NCBI GenBank assembly: GCA_003577315.1
Contig: QEVK01000010.1
Span: 1 to 64,000, forward strand
Source of the DNA: Hyphomicrobiales bacterium
GTDB taxonomy: Bacteria > Pseudomonadota > Alphaproteobacteria > Rhizobiales > Rhizobiaceae
Length of the DNA: 64,000 nucleotides
Direction of reading: 5' to 3'
In this document: piece after piece, positions 26,946 through 37,436 of the stretch
Position numbering within the stretch: the first letter of the stretch is position 1
How the letters are laid out: each line of letters begins with the position of its first letter
The notes under the pieces: generated by a model
Databases searched by the model: none
What the model was told of the DNA's origin: nothing
What the model saw: the letters and a program-made list of their open reading frames with translations, nothing else
Made by a program: the position numbers and the translations under genes

Positions 26946-27983
26946 ATGAGGGCTGCCGTTTTCAAGGGGCTTGGCCAGGGGTTGTCGGTCGAGGACGTCC
27001 CGCGTCCGGAGCCGGGGCCGGGCGAGGTCGTCATCAAGGTGGAAGCTTGCGGCGTCTGCGGTTCCGACCTGCACGCCACCGACGAAGGCGTTTTCCTTCA
27101 GGAGCCGGGCACCATCCTCGGTCATGAATTCGCCGGCGAGGTCGTGGATTCCCGCCATGGCGACGTCGCCATCGGCGACCGGGTGACCGTGGTGCCCGTC
27201 AACCCGTGCGGCAAATGCCGCGAATGCCGCGAAGGCTACACCATGCTGTGCGCGCAAAACCGGATAACCGGGCTGAGCGGCCAGGCAGTGCCGGGCGCTT
27301 ACGCAGAATATGTCAAGGCGCCGGCGCGCTATGTCGTTCCCCTGCCGGACGGCGTGGATTACGAGGAAGGCGCGATGGTCGAGCCTCTGGCCGTCGGCCT
27401 GCATGCCGTCGGCAAGGCCGGGATCGCCATAGGCGACCGGGTCCTGGTCATCGGAGCGGGGCCGATCGGCCTGTCGGTCGCCGCATTCGCGCGAATGGCC
27501 GGAGCCGGCGCGGTCGTGGTCTCGGAGCGCGCGCCCGCGCGCCTTTCGGCGGCGAGGGAGTTCGGGGCGACGGCCGTGATCGACGCCGCCGCGACGGCGG
27601 ATGTCGGCGCGGCCTTCGCCGAAATCGCCGGCGGCCCGCCTGACGTGATCTTCGACTGCGTGGGCGTTCCGGGCATGATCCGGTCATGCGTGGACATGTC
27701 GCGCGCCCGTGGAACTATCGTGGTCGTCGGCGTCTGCATGAAGGAGGACACGCAGGTCCCGCTCTCAGCGATCCTCAAGGAACTGAAGATCCAGTACGTT
27801 CTGGGCTATCAGGAGCAGGATTTCGCCCGCGTGCTGGCGGTGCTCCGGTCAGGCCGCCTCAAGCCGGCCCCGATGGTGACGGACCGCGTCGCGCTGGAGG
27901 CCCTGCCGGAAGCGTTCGAGAGGCTGCGCCAACCGGGAAGCCAGATCAAGCTGATGATCCTGCCGAACGCCCCGGAGGGATGA
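26946..27983 (+). CDS. zinc-dependent alcohol dehydrogenase (MDR, sorbitol/threonine-dehydrogenase-like)
   Basis: 345 residues. The catalytic-zinc site is [10 protein letters not shown] and GHEFAGE; the structural-zinc cysteines are in [15 protein letters not shown]; the NAD fold has GAGPIGLS. Such enzymes oxidise secondary alcohols to ketones. The spacing to AGGAGG (26935-26940) favours the second of two adjacent ATGs (26946 rather than 26943). It is divergent from the SDR and followed by a broken hydrolase gene. It is a candidate first step that would deliver a ketone to the carboxylase system (inference). Confidence 0.92.
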   Translation: MRAAVFKGLGQGLSVEDVPRPEPGPGEVVIKVEACGVCGSDLHATDEGVFLQEPGTILGHEFAGEVVDSRHGDVAIGDRVTVVPVNPCGKCRECREGYTMLCAQNRITGLSGQAVPGAYAEYVKAPARYVVPLPDGVDYEEGAMVEPLAVGLHAVGKAGIAIGDRVLVIGAGPIGLSVAAFARMAGAGAVVVSERAPARLSAAREFGATAVIDAAATADVGAAFAEIAGGPPDVIFDCVGVPGMIRSCVDMSRARGTIVVVGVCMKEDTQVPLSAILKELKIQYVLGYQEQDFARVLAVLRSGRLKPAPMVTDRVALEALPEAFERLRQPGSQIKLMILPNAPEG

Positions 27984-28099
27984 TGGGCGTTCGGCAGCGC
28001 AAAACAGGACGCTGGAAAGCAAGCAGACCGGTCCTTCGTCATTGCCGCCCGACAACAAGGCGAGCCGGCTGGATCGGCCATGAACAGGGAGGAACGGGA

Positions 28100-29105
28100 A
28101 TGGAAGGGATCAGACACCGCGTGGTTGCGACCACCGGCATCCGGCTTCATGTGGCCGAAGCCGGCCCGGTCGACGGCTCGTGCATCATCCTTTGCCACGG
28201 TTTTCCTGAAAGCTGGTATTCGTGGCGACATCAGCTCAAGGCGCTCGCCGCCGCCGGCTACCATGTAGTCGCGCCCGACATGCGCGGCTTCGGGCGCTCG
28301 TAGCATCCGCTCGAGGTGTCGGCGTTCACGCAGCTGAAGCTGGTCGGCGACATCGTCGGTCTTCTCGCGGCGCTGCCGCACGAAATCGCCGGCCACGTCT
28401 GGGGCGCGCCCGTGGCGTGGAACGCGGCGCTGTTCCGCCCCGACCTGTTCCCGGCGGCCATCGGCCTGTCAGTGCCCCTATTATGGGGCCCGCACCACAT
28501 TCACCTACGATCACACGATACCGCCTTCCCGGTCGATGCGGCAGGAGGTCGGCCCGGACGGGTTCCACTATCAGCTCTATTTCAGCCAGGTCGGCCGCGC
28601 CGAGGCGGATATCGAGAAGGATGTGCGCGGCCGGCTCGGAGGCTTCTTCCACACGCTTTCGGCCGACGCGCCGCCCGAGGAGGTCAAGCTGGCGGAGTTG
28701 AAGGATGGCGACCGCCTGGAAGACGCCTTCGCATGGCCGAAAGTGCGCCCGGCATGGATGTCCGACGCGGATCTCGACTTCTACGCCGCGGAGTTCGAGC
28801 GCACGGGCTTCCAGTCGGCGCTGAACTATTACCGCGCCGCCGACCTGACCTGGCACGAGATGACCCCGTGGCGTGGCGCGCATATCAAGGTGCCAGCCGC
28901 CTTCATCGCCGGTAACAAGGACGTGGTCGTGCTCGCCAATCCCGAGATCGCCGAGAGCTTCCCCAACGAGGTGCCGGACCTTCGCGGCAACCTCATCCTG
29001 CCGGGACGCGGCCACTGGACCCAGCAGGAACGACCCGAGGAGACGAGCGGATTCATGCTCGACTTCCTCAACGACGTCACCTCGGACGGGAAGACCGGCC
29101 GATGA
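28100..29105 (+). pseudogene. alpha/beta hydrolase (epoxide-hydrolase-like), inactivated
   Basis: The remains total about 335 codons, the normal length, starting MEGIRHRVV at 28100 after [24 protein letters not shown] and PDMRGFGRS are typical. Three lesions are seen. A TAG at 28301-28303 directly follows GFGRS. The nucleophile Asp of GHDWGA is Val (GHVWGA, codon 28397-28399). A frameshift near 28480-28500 moves the rest (MRQEVGPDG... to the end) to another frame. The C-terminal cap and GHWTQQE His region are otherwise well kept, so decay looks recent. Confidence 0.85.
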
Positions 29106-29133
29106 CCAGGGTTCTCGACTACGACGGGACGCT

Positions 29134-30321
29134 TCAGCGGTTCACCTCGAAAAGCGCCGCCGCGCCCATTCCGCCGCCGACGCACATGGTGACGACGACG
29201 TATTTCTCGCCGCGCCGCCTGCCCTCGATCAGCGCATGGCCGGCCAGGCGTGAGCCCGTCATTCCGTAGGGATGGCCGATCGAGATGCCGCCGCCGTTCA
29301 CGTTGTAGCGGGCCGGGTCGATGCCGAGACGGTCGCGGCAGTAAAGGGCCTGGACGGCGAATGCCTCGTTTAGCTCCCAAAGGCCGATGTCGTCGATCCT
29401 GAGGCCGTGCTGCTTCAGCAATCTTGGAATCGCATAGACCGGGCCGATGCCCATTTCCTCGGGCTCGCAACCGGCGACGGCCATGCCGCGATAGATGCCG
29501 AGCGGTTGCAATCCCTTCCGCTCCGCCAGCGCGCCCGACATGAGGACGCAGGCCGACGCCCCGTCGGAAAGCTGGCTAGCGTTGCCGGCGGTAACGGTGC
29601 CGCCTTCGATCACCGGGTTCAGGCCGGCGAGACTTTCGAGGCTCGTCTGCGGGCGGTTGCCCTCATCGCGCGACAGCGTCACCTCCTGCTCTGAAACCTC
29701 TCCCGTCTGCCTGTCCTTGACCTGCATGACGGTCGTGAAAGGCACGATCTCGGCGTCGAAGCGGCCGGCCGCCTGCGCGGCGGCGGTACGGGCCTGGCTT
29801 TCGGCGGCATAGACGTCCTGCGCCTCGCGGCTGACGCCGTATTTGGCGGCCACGAACTCGGCCGTTTGCAGCATGGGCATATAGGCATGCGGCATCCGGG
29901 CGATGACGTTCGGGTCCTGATGTTCCGTGACGAGCCGGAAATAGGTGTCTTGGGCGGAGGTGATGTTCTCCTGGCCGCCGGCGACGGCGATCTCCTGCCC
30001 GTCGACGATGATCTGCTTGGCCGCGGTCGCGATCGCCATCAGGCCGGAGGCGCATTGGCGGTCTATCACCTGGGCTGCGGCGGTCGCAGGCAGGCCCACC
30101 GCGAAACTGGCGTTGCGGGCGACGTTCATCCCGGCCGTTCCGACACTCAGGACCGTGCCGATGACCACATCCTCGATGGTGTCCGGCTCCACCCCCGCGC
30201 GCGACACCGCGTGGCCGATGGCATGGGCAAGCATGGTCGGAGACCTCGTCGCGTTCAGGCTGCCGCGATAGGCCTTGCCGATGCCCGTGCGAGCGGTGGG
30301 TACGATGACGGCTTCTCTCAT
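29134..30321 (-). CDS. thiolase (acetyl-CoA acyltransferase), FadA-like
   Basis: 395 residues: Cys in [29 protein letters not shown] and CVGGGMG, all as in biosynthetic or degradative thiolases. ATG 30321 overlaps the stop of the FadB-like gene by four bases (ATGA), so the pair makes a beta-oxidation complex. It runs convergently with the hydrolase pseudogene. This is the third thiolase of the island. Confidence 0.94.
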   Translation of the reverse strand: MREAVIVPTARTGIGKAYRGSLNATRSPTMLAHAIGHAVSRAGVEPDTIEDVVIGTVLSVGTAGMNVARNASFAVGLPATAAAQVIDRQCASGLMAIATAAKQIIVDGQEIAVAGGQENITSAQDTYFRLVTEHQDPNVIARMPHAYMPMLQTAEFVAAKYGVSREAQDVYAAESQARTAAAQAAGRFDAEIVPFTTVMQVKDRQTGEVSEQEVTLSRDEGNRPQTSLESLAGLNPVIEGGTVTAGNASQLSDGASACVLMSGALAERKGLQPLGIYRGMAVAGCEPEEMGIGPVYAIPRLLKQHGLRIDDIGLWELNEAFAVQALYCRDRLGIDPARYNVNGGGISIGHPYGMTGSRLAGHALIEGRRRGEKYVVVTMCVGGGMGAAALFEVNR

Positions 30322-32444
30322 GCTTCTTCTCCTGTCGAGGTCCAGTCACTGATGCGCGCCCCGGTCGAGGCCAGTTGCCGCAACAGCGGCGCGACGTTCC
30401 AGTAGCCGCGCGCGTTGCCCAGAATTGCGGCGTAGTGATCCATACGGGCGACGATGCGGCCGAGGCCGATCTCGTCGGCCATGAACAGCGGGCCCCCCCG
30501 CCATGCCGGGAAGCCGTAGCCGGCGGTCCACACCACGTCGATGTCCGAAGGACGCAGCGCGATCCCTTCGGACAGGATGGTCGCCGCCTCGTTGATCATG
30601 GGAAAGAGCAGGCGCTCCAGCATCTCCTCGCGGGGCAGCGGCGCGCGGCGGGAAACGCCGTGCCCGGCCGCCAGCCGCCCGGCCAGATCGCCCAGGGCCG
30701 GATTGGGCAGCGCCTCGCGTCCCTCGTACCGGTAGTAGCCGGCCCCCGTCTTCTGCCCGTGCAGCCCTTCCTCGAACATGGTGCGGCAAAGGATGCGGTA
30801 GGATGGGTCCTGCGGGCCTTCACCGGACTTGATCCACTCGATCACCGTGCGGGCACCGACGTCAACGCCCGCCATGTCCAGCATTCGCGACGGTCCCATG
30901 GCCATGCCCCAGAGAGCGGGGTCCTCGGCCACCCCGTCGATGTCGGCCGGCGAGGCGCCCTCGAGCTGCATGGCCTCGGATTCGCGCATGTAGACCTCGG
31001 CCATCCGGTTGCCAATGAAGCCGTAGCAGACGCCCGATACAACCGCCGTCTTTCCGTTCCTGCGGGCGATCCGCATCACGGTGGCCAGCACGTCGGGGGC
31101 GGTATTGCGCCCGCGCACCACTTCGAGCAGGCGCATGACATGCGCGGGGCTGAAGAAATGGGTTCCCAGCACATCGGTCGGGCGTCCCGTCGCGGCGGCG
31201 ATGCGGTCGACATCGAGGGTGGAGGTGTTGGTGGCGATGATCGCGCCCGGCTTGCACACCGCGCCGAGCTTCGCCGCGACATCGAGCTTCAGTTCCATGT
31301 CCTCGAACACCGCCTCGACCACGAGGTCCGCATCGGCGAGCGCGGCCATGTCGGCATGGCCTGTCATGCGGGCCTGCCGCTCGGCCGCCTCCGCCTCGGA
31401 CAGGCGGCCGCGCTTGACCGAGGCGGCATAGTTGCGCGCGACGATGCCCAAGCCCCGGTCCAGCGCGTCTTGCGAGGTTTCGACGAGCGTCACCGCAAAA
31501 CCGGCGTTGGCGAACGCCATGGCGATGGCGCCGCCCATCGTGCCGACGCCGAGGATCCCGACCTGCGCGACCGGCCGGGATTCGGTGGCTTCAGGCAGGC
31601 CGGGGATGCGCTGCGCCCTGCGATCGGCGAGAAAGACGTGACGCAACGCGCGAGCCGGCGCGGAGGGGATCAGGCGGGCGAAGGCCGACGCCTCGACCGC
31701 AGCGCCCGCCGCATGGTCCCCGCACGCCGCGGCAAGGCACGGACCGATTTCCGCATAGGCGGGTTGATGGGGCTTGGAGGCGGCCAGCCTGGCCGCATCG
31801 GCGAGGACTGCCGGCAATTCCGCGGCGTCGGGCACCTCGATCCTGCTCGCGCGCCGCAACCGCGCGGGCTGGGCGGCCAGCCGGTGCGCGGCGTCACGGG
31901 CGGCGGCCTGCGGGTTTTCCGCGATGGCGTCGACGATGCCGGCCTCGAGCGCGCGCTCCACCTCTATCGGCCTGCCGGTCGAGATCAGCTCGAAAGCCGT
32001 CGCCAGACCTGCGAGGCGCGGCAGCCGCTGCGTGCCAAGGGAACCGGGAACGAGGCCGAGCGTGATTTCGGGCATGCCGATCCGGGTGCCGGGCGCGGCG
32101 ATGCGGTGATGGGCCGCCATGGCCACCTCGAGGCCGCCCCCCAGCACCGTTCCATGCAGGATTGCGATCACGGGCCGCTCGCTCGCCTCGATCCGGTCGA
32201 GCAGGGCGTTGAGCGGCGCGGGACTGAAAGACGGATCGTCGAAGACTGAGATATCGCCGCCTGCGATGAACGTGCGGCCGGCGCATTCGATCAGCAGCGC
32301 CCTGGTTGCCGCATCCGACTCGAAGGCGCGGAAGGTGGCGTCCATATCGCGGACCGTCGCGGGCGACAGCGCATTCACCGGCGGATTGTCGATCCGCATG
32401 ATCGCGATATCGCCCTCGCGGTTCAGCGTGACAGTGGATATCAT
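30318..32444 (-). CDS. bifunctional enoyl-CoA hydratase / 3-hydroxyacyl-CoA dehydrogenase (FadB-like)
   Basis: 708 residues. The N-terminal crotonase domain (about 1-200) has [36 protein letters not shown] and [12 protein letters not shown]. The central NAD domain (about 295-475) has [13 protein letters not shown] and TNTSTLD, and two 3HCDH C-terminal domains follow ([14 protein letters not shown]). It hydrates enoyl-CoA and oxidises the hydroxyacyl-CoA. The start [10 protein letters not shown] at 32444 has GGGAGGA; the frame upstream has no similarity. Coupled to the FadA-like gene. Confidence 0.93.
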   Translation of the reverse strand: MISTVTLNREGDIAIMRIDNPPVNALSPATVRDMDATFRAFESDAATRALLIECAGRTFIAGGDISVFDDPSFSPAPLNALLDRIEASERPVIAILHGTVLGGGLEVAMAAHHRIAAPGTRIGMPEITLGLVPGSLGTQRLPRLAGLATAFELISTGRPIEVERALEAGIVDAIAENPQAAARDAAHRLAAQPARLRRASRIEVPDAAELPAVLADAARLAASKPHQPAYAEIGPCLAAACGDHAAGAAVEASAFARLIPSAPARALRHVFLADRRAQRIPGLPEATESRPVAQVGILGVGTMGGAIAMAFANAGFAVTLVETSQDALDRGLGIVARNYAASVKRGRLSEAEAAERQARMTGHADMAALADADLVVEAVFEDMELKLDVAAKLGAVCKPGAIIATNTSTLDVDRIAAATGRPTDVLGTHFFSPAHVMRLLEVVRGRNTAPDVLATVMRIARRNGKTAVVSGVCYGFIGNRMAEVYMRESEAMQLEGASPADIDGVAEDPALWGMAMGPSRMLDMAGVDVGARTVIEWIKSGEGPQDPSYRILCRTMFEEGLHGQKTGAGYYRYEGREALPNPALGDLAGRLAAGHGVSRRAPLPREEMLERLLFPMINEAATILSEGIALRPSDIDVVWTAGYGFPAWRGGPLFMADEIGLGRIVARMDHYAAILGNARGYWNVAPLLRQLASTGARISDWTSTGEEA

Positions 32445-32545
32445 CGGTCCTCCCTTCGGCGGCGCGGCGGTCCCGCCCGCCATCATCACTTTTCGCCCGA
32501 TCACGAATCTGCTTCCCCCGCACTGGCGCGTTTATCCTATGCTAT

Positions 32546-32558
32546 ATCGTCAGACGAA
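32546..32558. promoter_or_regulatory. operator between FadB-like and enoyl-CoA hydratase genes
   Basis: ATCGT-CAG-ACGAA, one base off the perfect ATCGT-N3-ACGAT form. It lies in the divergent spacer 32445-32572, directly upstream of the hydratase RBS. This flavour is shared with 33378 and 35508 and probably belongs to regulator 2. Confidence 0.6.
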
Positions 32559-32572
32559 ATAGGAGTGCAATC

Positions 32573-33334
32573 ATGGAAATCATTTTCGAAACCTTCGGCA
32601 AGGTCGCCGTCATCCGGCTGAACCGGCCGGAGCAGCGCAATGCGGTGGACATGGCGATGATGGCGGGCTTCAAATCCGCGCTGGCTCGTCTGGAGGAGGA
32701 CAAGGATATTCGGGTCGCGGTGCTGACGGGCGCGGGGCGCGTCTTCTGCGCGGGAATGGATCTCGGCGCCTTCGCCCGCGGCGAGCGTCCCGGATTGACC
32801 GAGCCGGTAGGCTTCGCCGGATTTGTCCGCGCGGCGCGCACCAAGCCGGTCATCGCCGCCGTCAACGGCGGTGCCTTCGCCGGCGGCTTCGAGCTGATGC
32901 TCGCCTGCGACATGGCCATCGCCGAGGAAGAGGCGCAGTTCGGGCTGCCGGAAGTCAAGCGCGGCCTTGTCGCCGCCGGGGGCGGGGCTCACCGCCTGCC
33001 GCGACGCATTCCGATCGCGATCGCCAACGAGATGCTGCTGACCGGCGATCCCATCACCGCCGAAAGGGCGCTGGCGCTCGGGCTGGTCAACCGCGTCGTC
33101 CCCGGCGCGGACCTGCTTTCCGCCGCCATGGAGCTTGCCGGGCGCATCGCAGCCAATGCGCCGCTGGCGCTGAAACTGACCCTTGCCCTGTCGCGCAAGG
33201 CGGCCGCCGCGCAGGAGGACGCGCTGTGGGCAGAAAATGCGGCCATCTGGGCGCGGATCGACGGCTCCCACGACGCGCTGGAAGGCGCGAAAGCCTTCAA
33301 GGAAAAGCGGCCTGCGGTCTGGCATGCGGGCTGA
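32573..33334 (+). CDS. enoyl-CoA hydratase/isomerase
   Basis: 253-residue crotonase. The oxyanion-hole motif GAGRVFCAGMDLGAF, NGGAFAGGFELMLACDM, the catalytic Glu in FGLPEVKRGLVAAGGG, and a helical C-terminus are present. It hydrates an enoyl-CoA in beta-oxidation. ATG 32573 follows AGGAG. It is divergent from the FadB-like gene across an operator; the next gene has an operator of its own. Confidence 0.93.
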   Translation: MEIIFETFGKVAVIRLNRPEQRNAVDMAMMAGFKSALARLEEDKDIRVAVLTGAGRVFCAGMDLGAFARGERPGLTEPVGFAGFVRAARTKPVIAAVNGGAFAGGFELMLACDMAIAEEEAQFGLPEVKRGLVAAGGGAHRLPRRIPIAIANEMLLTGDPITAERALALGLVNRVVPGADLLSAAMELAGRIAANAPLALKLTLALSRKAAAAQEDALWAENAAIWARIDGSHDALEGAKAFKEKRPAVWHAG

Positions 33335-33377
33335 CGGCGAGCGGGCGCACCTTCCCGAAGTGAATAAGTATGCCAAA

Positions 33378-33390
33378 ATCGTCAGACGAT
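33378..33390. promoter_or_regulatory. operator upstream of the acyl-CoA dehydrogenase gene
   Basis: ATCGT-CAG-ACGAT, a perfect 5-3-5 palindrome in the 155-base spacer between hydratase and dehydrogenase, indicating a separate regulated promoter. Confidence 0.65.
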
Positions 33391-33489
33391 ATTGCCATAG
33401 AAAATAACTCGGTCTAGCTTGGAGACAAGAGAATGCCGGCGTGTCGCGCATGACGCGCTGCCAATGATCGGCGAACAAAGGAGCCCGCG

Positions 33490-34758
33490 ATGATCCCCGA
33501 GAAGTCACCCCGCGTCAGGGAACTTGAGGAGCGGCTGCTCGCTTTCATGGCCGAGCATATCTATCCCAACGAAGAACGGTTCTATCGCGAATCGGAGGAC
33601 GTGGGGCCCTGGCGGGTCCAGCCGATTATCGAGGAGTTGAAGCCTAAGGCGCGCGCGGCCGGCCTTTGGAACCTTTTCCTGCCCGAATCCGGCCATGGCG
33701 CGGGACTGTCGAACCTCGAATATGCGCCGCTTTGCGAGATCATGGGCCGCTCGCACATGGCGCCCGAGGTGTTCAACTGCTCCGCCCCCGACACCGGCAA
33801 CATGGAGGTCATCGCCCGCTACGGCACGCCGGAGCAGCAGGAAACGTGGCTGAAGCCGCTTCTCGCGGGAGAAATCCGCTCGTCCTTCGCCATGACCGAG
33901 CCGGATGTTGCCTCCTCCGACGCCCGCAACATCGAGAGCGCGATCGTCAGGGACGGCGACGACTACGTCATCAACGGCCGCAAATGGTACACGACGGGCG
34001 CGACCGACCCGCGCTGCAAGATATTCATCTTCATGGGCAAGACCGACCCCGCGGCCGAGACCTACCGGCAGCAGTCGATGATCCTCGTGCCGCGAGACAC
34101 ACCCGGCATCACGGTCGTCCGCTCGCTCCCGGTCTTCGGCTATTACGGCGTTCCGGATCGCGCCTCGGAGGTGATATTCGAGAATGTGCGCGTGTCCGCG
34201 ACCAACATGCTGCTGGGCGAAGGGCGCGGTTTCGAGATCGCGCAGGGACGGCTCGGGCCTGGCCGCATCCATCACTGCATGCGCCTGATCGGGTTGGCCG
34301 AGCGGTCGCTGGAGAAGATGTGTCTGCGCACGACCCAGCGCATCGCCTTCGGCAAGCCGGTATCGGAACAGTCGGTGACGCGCGAGCGCGTCGCCGAGGC
34401 GCGCATCATGATAGAGCAGGCGCGGCTCCTGACCCTGCATACCGCGCACCTGATGGATACCGTCGGCAACAAGGAAGCCAAGGCGGCGATCGCGATGATT
34501 AAGGTCGCCGTGCCCAAGATGGCCTGCCAGATCGTCGACTGGGCCATTCAGGCCTTCGGCGGCGGCGGCACCAGCAACGATTTCGGGCTTGGCGCGGCCT
34601 ACGCCACCGCGCGCCTCCTGCGGCTGGCTGACGGCCCGGACGAGGTCCACCGCGACCAGCTCGCCCGGCTGGAGTACAAGCGCCAAGCGATGCGCAACGA
34701 CGCGGCGGGCATAGGCAATTGGGGCCCTGCCCTGAGCGACCGCGCGCTGGGGCATTGA
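33490..34758 (+). CDS. acyl-CoA dehydrogenase (ACAD10/11-like)
   Basis: FAD enzyme that forms enoyl-CoA from acyl-CoA. 422 residues: [67 protein letters not shown] and the late [16 protein letters not shown]. This arrangement is that of the ACAD11-like branch, which often takes long, branched or hydroxylated acyl-CoA. ATG 33490 follows AAAGGAG. It has its own operator and ends convergently with the second GntR gene. Confidence 0.93.
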   Translation: MIPEKSPRVRELEERLLAFMAEHIYPNEERFYRESEDVGPWRVQPIIEELKPKARAAGLWNLFLPESGHGAGLSNLEYAPLCEIMGRSHMAPEVFNCSAPDTGNMEVIARYGTPEQQETWLKPLLAGEIRSSFAMTEPDVASSDARNIESAIVRDGDDYVINGRKWYTTGATDPRCKIFIFMGKTDPAAETYRQQSMILVPRDTPGITVVRSLPVFGYYGVPDRASEVIFENVRVSATNMLLGEGRGFEIAQGRLGPGRIHHCMRLIGLAERSLEKMCLRTTQRIAFGKPVSEQSVTRERVAEARIMIEQARLLTLHTAHLMDTVGNKEAKAAIAMIKVAVPKMACQIVDWAIQAFGGGGTSNDFGLGAAYATARLLRLADGPDEVHRDQLARLEYKRQAMRNDAAGIGNWGPALSDRALGH

Positions 34759-34782
34759 GGCCGGGGCATCGAGGATGCGGGA

Positions 34783-35487
34783 TCAGTCCCAGCCGCTGAT
34801 GAGCGGCGGCTCGTATGCCTCGTCCACAAGCTCGATCATGCGGCGGACATGCTTGCGGGCATTGGCTTCCGCCGCCTCCACGTCACCGGCGAGGATCGCC
34901 TTGCCGATGGCGATGTAGGAGGCTTCGCGCTCCTCCGGCTGCATGACCAAGCGGTTGCGCACCAGATGGACCTGGAGGTTGGCTATGATCTGGTCCAGCT
35001 CCGGGTTGCGGCTGATCCGCGCCATGGTGCGGTGAAACCTGTTGCGCGCGCGCAGAAACACGATCTTGTCCGATTGCCGCGTGGCCTCGACGATGCGGTC
35101 GACGACCTGCTGCATTTCCTCCCGGCACCCCGGCTCGTCGATGTTGGCGGCCGCCATCCGCGCCGCAAGCCCCACGATGACCTCCGAGATGCACAGGATG
35201 TTGCGCGCCTCTTCCTTGCTCAACTGCCGGATGCGCGCGCCCCGATTGTGGTGGGCCTCGACCACGCCCTGCGCCGCCAACCGCTTGATCGCCTCGCGCA
35301 CGGTGGACCGGCTGACCGCGTAGCGCGCGACGAGGTCCGGCTCGACGAGGCGCTGGCCCGCCACATACCGCCCGTCATAAAGGCCGCGCAGGATGTCTTT
35401 GACGATACGTTCGGAGGAACTGAGCTTTTCTTCGCTCTTCGGCGGATGGCCGGCGCCATCTGCTGACAAGGTCGGGTCGGCGCTCAT
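34783..35487 (-). CDS. GntR-family transcriptional regulator, FadR/FCD type (regulator 2)
   Basis: 234 residues: winged helix (about 25-90) with GQRLVEPDLVARYAVSRSTV and REAIKRLAAQGVV, and an FCD domain (about 100-220) with RNRFHRTMARISRNPELD. It is a paralogue of regulator 1. The start MSADPTL at 35487 follows AGGAG; an in-frame ATG at 35523 would place the operator inside the gene. ACCGT-CTG-ACGAT lies 21 bases upstream of the start, so autoregulation is likely. Probably governs the ATCGT-N3-ACGAT sites near the beta-oxidation genes. Confidence 0.9.
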   Translation of the reverse strand: MSADPTLSADGAGHPPKSEEKLSSSERIVKDILRGLYDGRYVAGQRLVEPDLVARYAVSRSTVREAIKRLAAQGVVEAHHNRGARIRQLSKEEARNILCISEVIVGLAARMAAANIDEPGCREEMQQVVDRIVEATRQSDKIVFLRARNRFHRTMARISRNPELDQIIANLQVHLVRNRLVMQPEEREASYIAIGKAILAGDVEAAEANARKHVRRMIELVDEAYEPPLISGWD

Positions 35488-35507
35488 GCTGCTCCTGAAT
35501 CTACGAT

Positions 35508-35520
35508 ACCGTCTGACGAT
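35508..35520. promoter_or_regulatory. operator upstream of regulator 2
   Basis: ACCGT-CTG-ACGAT, one base from the perfect form. It directly precedes the regulator 2 gene, suggesting autoregulation. Confidence 0.6.
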
Positions 35521-35655
35521 CACCTTTTGTTGTTATGAACGCTGCACCGCGCTTTCGCAATGCCGAAACGGAGCGATATACGCCGGCGCATATCGCCCGC
35601 TTCCGATGAGCCGACTCGTGTCTTTCTCCTGCCTCGCAAACGTCGGGGATGCCCG

Positions 35656-36234
35656 TCAGCCGGACAGACGTGAGAGCGCCCGGCCGATAGCCGGGAAAGC
35701 GAGGGCCGCGATCACGGCCTTGATTACGTCGCCGACGATGAACGGATAGAGACCCGCCTCCAGCAGGCCCGTGCCAAAACCGATGAAACCGGAAAGCCAC
35801 AGCAGGCCAGGCAGATAGACCGATGCGCCGGCGACGAGCGCCACGGCCAGGGTACCGATCACGCCCCTGGTCAGACCGGCCCTGACGAGAGTTCCGGCGA
35901 CGACCGCCGCCAGCACGAAACCGACAAGGTAGCCGCCGGTCGGTCCCATCATGTATGACAGGCCGATCCCGTTCTGCGGCGTCCCGGCGAAAACCGGCAG
36001 GCCGGCCGCCCCTTGCAGGAGAAAGGCGAGGACGGCGGCAGCGCCGAGCACCGGCCCGAGCGCGAAACCGAGGCCGATGGCGACGAGCGTCTGCATCGAA
36101 ACCGGAACCGGGTAGAGCGGCACCTGGAACTTCGCCGAAAGGGTCATCAGCATCGCGCTGGCGATCACGAGCATGAGGTTGAAGCCGAGGCTGGTTTCGC
36201 CCCGCGCACGCATCCATTGGTCGAGAAAAGTCAT
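35656..36234 (-). CDS. bioY: biotin transporter BioY
   Basis: Substrate-binding membrane component of an ECF-type biotin uptake system; BioY can work alone in many alphaproteobacteria. 192 residues, about six membrane helices, with QVPLYPVPVSMQTLVAIGLG, GPTGGYLVGFVLAA and the C-terminal FIVGDVIKAVIAALAFPAIG, all BioY hallmarks. ATG 36234 follows GGAGGAA. No bioM/bioN genes adjoin. It lies downstream of an operator-controlled SDR gene in an island with a biotin enzyme, so biotin supply seems to be co-regulated with demand. Confidence 0.93.
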   Translation of the reverse strand: MTFLDQWMRARGETSLGFNLMLVIASAMLMTLSAKFQVPLYPVPVSMQTLVAIGLGFALGPVLGAAAVLAFLLQGAAGLPVFAGTPQNGIGLSYMMGPTGGYLVGFVLAAVVAGTLVRAGLTRGVIGTLAVALVAGASVYLPGLLWLSGFIGFGTGLLEAGLYPFIVGDVIKAVIAALAFPAIGRALSRLSG

Positions 36235-36322
36235 TCTTGTTCCTCCGTTTTCATCCATGACAGCCGGGGCAATCGCCCGCCCGGGCCAGATCGACCATCG
36301 GCCCCTGCGGCCGCTGCGCCGT

Positions 36323-37063
36323 TCAGGCGCTGAGATTTGCGCCTCCGTTGACGAACACGACCTGCCCCGTGACGAACTCCGCCTCGGGCGATGCCAGAAA
36401 CTTCATCAGCGCGGTGTAGTCCTTCGGCAGGATGGCCCGTCCGCTCGGATTGCTTTGCGCGGCATGCTCCATCAGCTTGCCGACGTCTTCGCCGAACAGG
36501 GCCCGCACCGCATCGGTCTCCACGATCGATGGCGCGATACAGTTGATGCGGATGCCACGGGGGGCGAGTTCGGTCGCAAGGTAGCGCACCATCGATTCCG
36601 ACATCGCCTTGCCGATTCCGATGGCGGCGTAGTTCTCGACCACGATGCGCCCGCCCCGGCTGGTGAGGAAGAAGATCGCGCTTCCGCGTCGCATCAGCTC
36701 CAGCGTCGCCTGCACGATGAACAGGAGCGAGATGCCGTTCGTGGTCGCAGCTTGCGTGAAGCGCTTCGGCTCGGCTGCGAGGATCGGGCTTGAATAGGCA
36801 TGAACGGCGCAATGCACCATCTGGTCGAGGCGGTCAGTGTGCCGGCGCACGAAAGCCGCGATCTCCTCGCAGCCGTCCGGCGTGCCTGCATCGGCGCGTA
36901 CGACATGGCATTGCGCGCCGAGCGCGGCGATCTGCGCATGGGCATCCCGGGCCGCTTCCTCGTCCGAATGGTAATTGAGGAAAACGAGTTCATCGGGCCC
37001 GGCGAACGCTTTCGCGATCTCGAGCCCGATCCCCTTCGTCCCGCCAGTGACCAGGATCGTCAT
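36323..37063 (-). CDS. enoyl-ACP-reductase-like SDR
   Basis: 246 residues with GGTKGIG at the N-terminus and the FabI/FabL-type spacing Tyr-x6-Lys (YAAIGIGK), followed by GIRINCIAPS and the end EFVTGQVVFVNGG. It is thus closer to enoyl reductases than to classical YxxxK SDRs. It could act on an unsaturated acyl or keto compound. ATG 37063 has GGGAGAAC upstream and two tandem operators 14-40 bases before the start. First gene of a unit with bioY (88-base gap). Confidence 0.85.
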   Translation of the reverse strand: MTILVTGGTKGIGLEIAKAFAGPDELVFLNYHSDEEAARDAHAQIAALGAQCHVVRADAGTPDGCEEIAAFVRRHTDRLDQMVHCAVHAYSSPILAAEPKRFTQAATTNGISLLFIVQATLELMRRGSAIFFLTSRGGRIVVENYAAIGIGKAMSESMVRYLATELAPRGIRINCIAPSIVETDAVRALFGEDVGKLMEHAAQSNPSGRAILPKDYTALMKFLASPEAEFVTGQVVFVNGGANLSA

Positions 37064-37076
37064 ATGTTCTCCCTAT

Positions 37077-37102
37077 ATTGTCAAACAATAATGTCCCACA
37101 AT
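37077..37102. promoter_or_regulatory. tandem operators upstream of the SDR-bioY unit
   Basis: ATTGT-CAA-ACAAT (37077-37089, perfect) and AATGT-CCC-ACAAT (37090-37102, one mismatch) abut, as do the two degenerate sites at 5420-5445. Tandem spacing of 13 bp puts the centres just over one helical turn apart. Confidence 0.65.
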
Positions 37103-37436
37103 TAGATGGATGACAAGGGCCGGCTCCCTGTACCTCTTTTCGTGCGGTTCTTTGTGATGGACGCCGCGGGGTTGCGCGCAGTGGAGCGTAGCGAAACGAA
37201 GCGTAACCCCGCGGGCGACGGCTCGAACTGGCGTGCCTTCCCGAACCGAGCCGATTCGCCGGGAGCGACCAATTGCCCCCTGTGGCGTGACCACTGGGGG
37301 GACACGTGCCCCGGCGAGTTGGCCGCGATCGATGCCCAGTGGGGAGTTCGCGCCGGAGCCGCAGTCTGCCTTCCGAGCGCCAGTACAGGGATCGGCGAAG
37401 GCTGCGGTGGCCCACATGCGCGAACAGGGAGAAGCC

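Noticed and set aside
37103-37436. A coding gene in the 334-base stretch before IS110 scrap A
   Set aside because: Frames are open but lack an RBS and motifs; it reads as the non-coding flank of a decayed insertion sequence.
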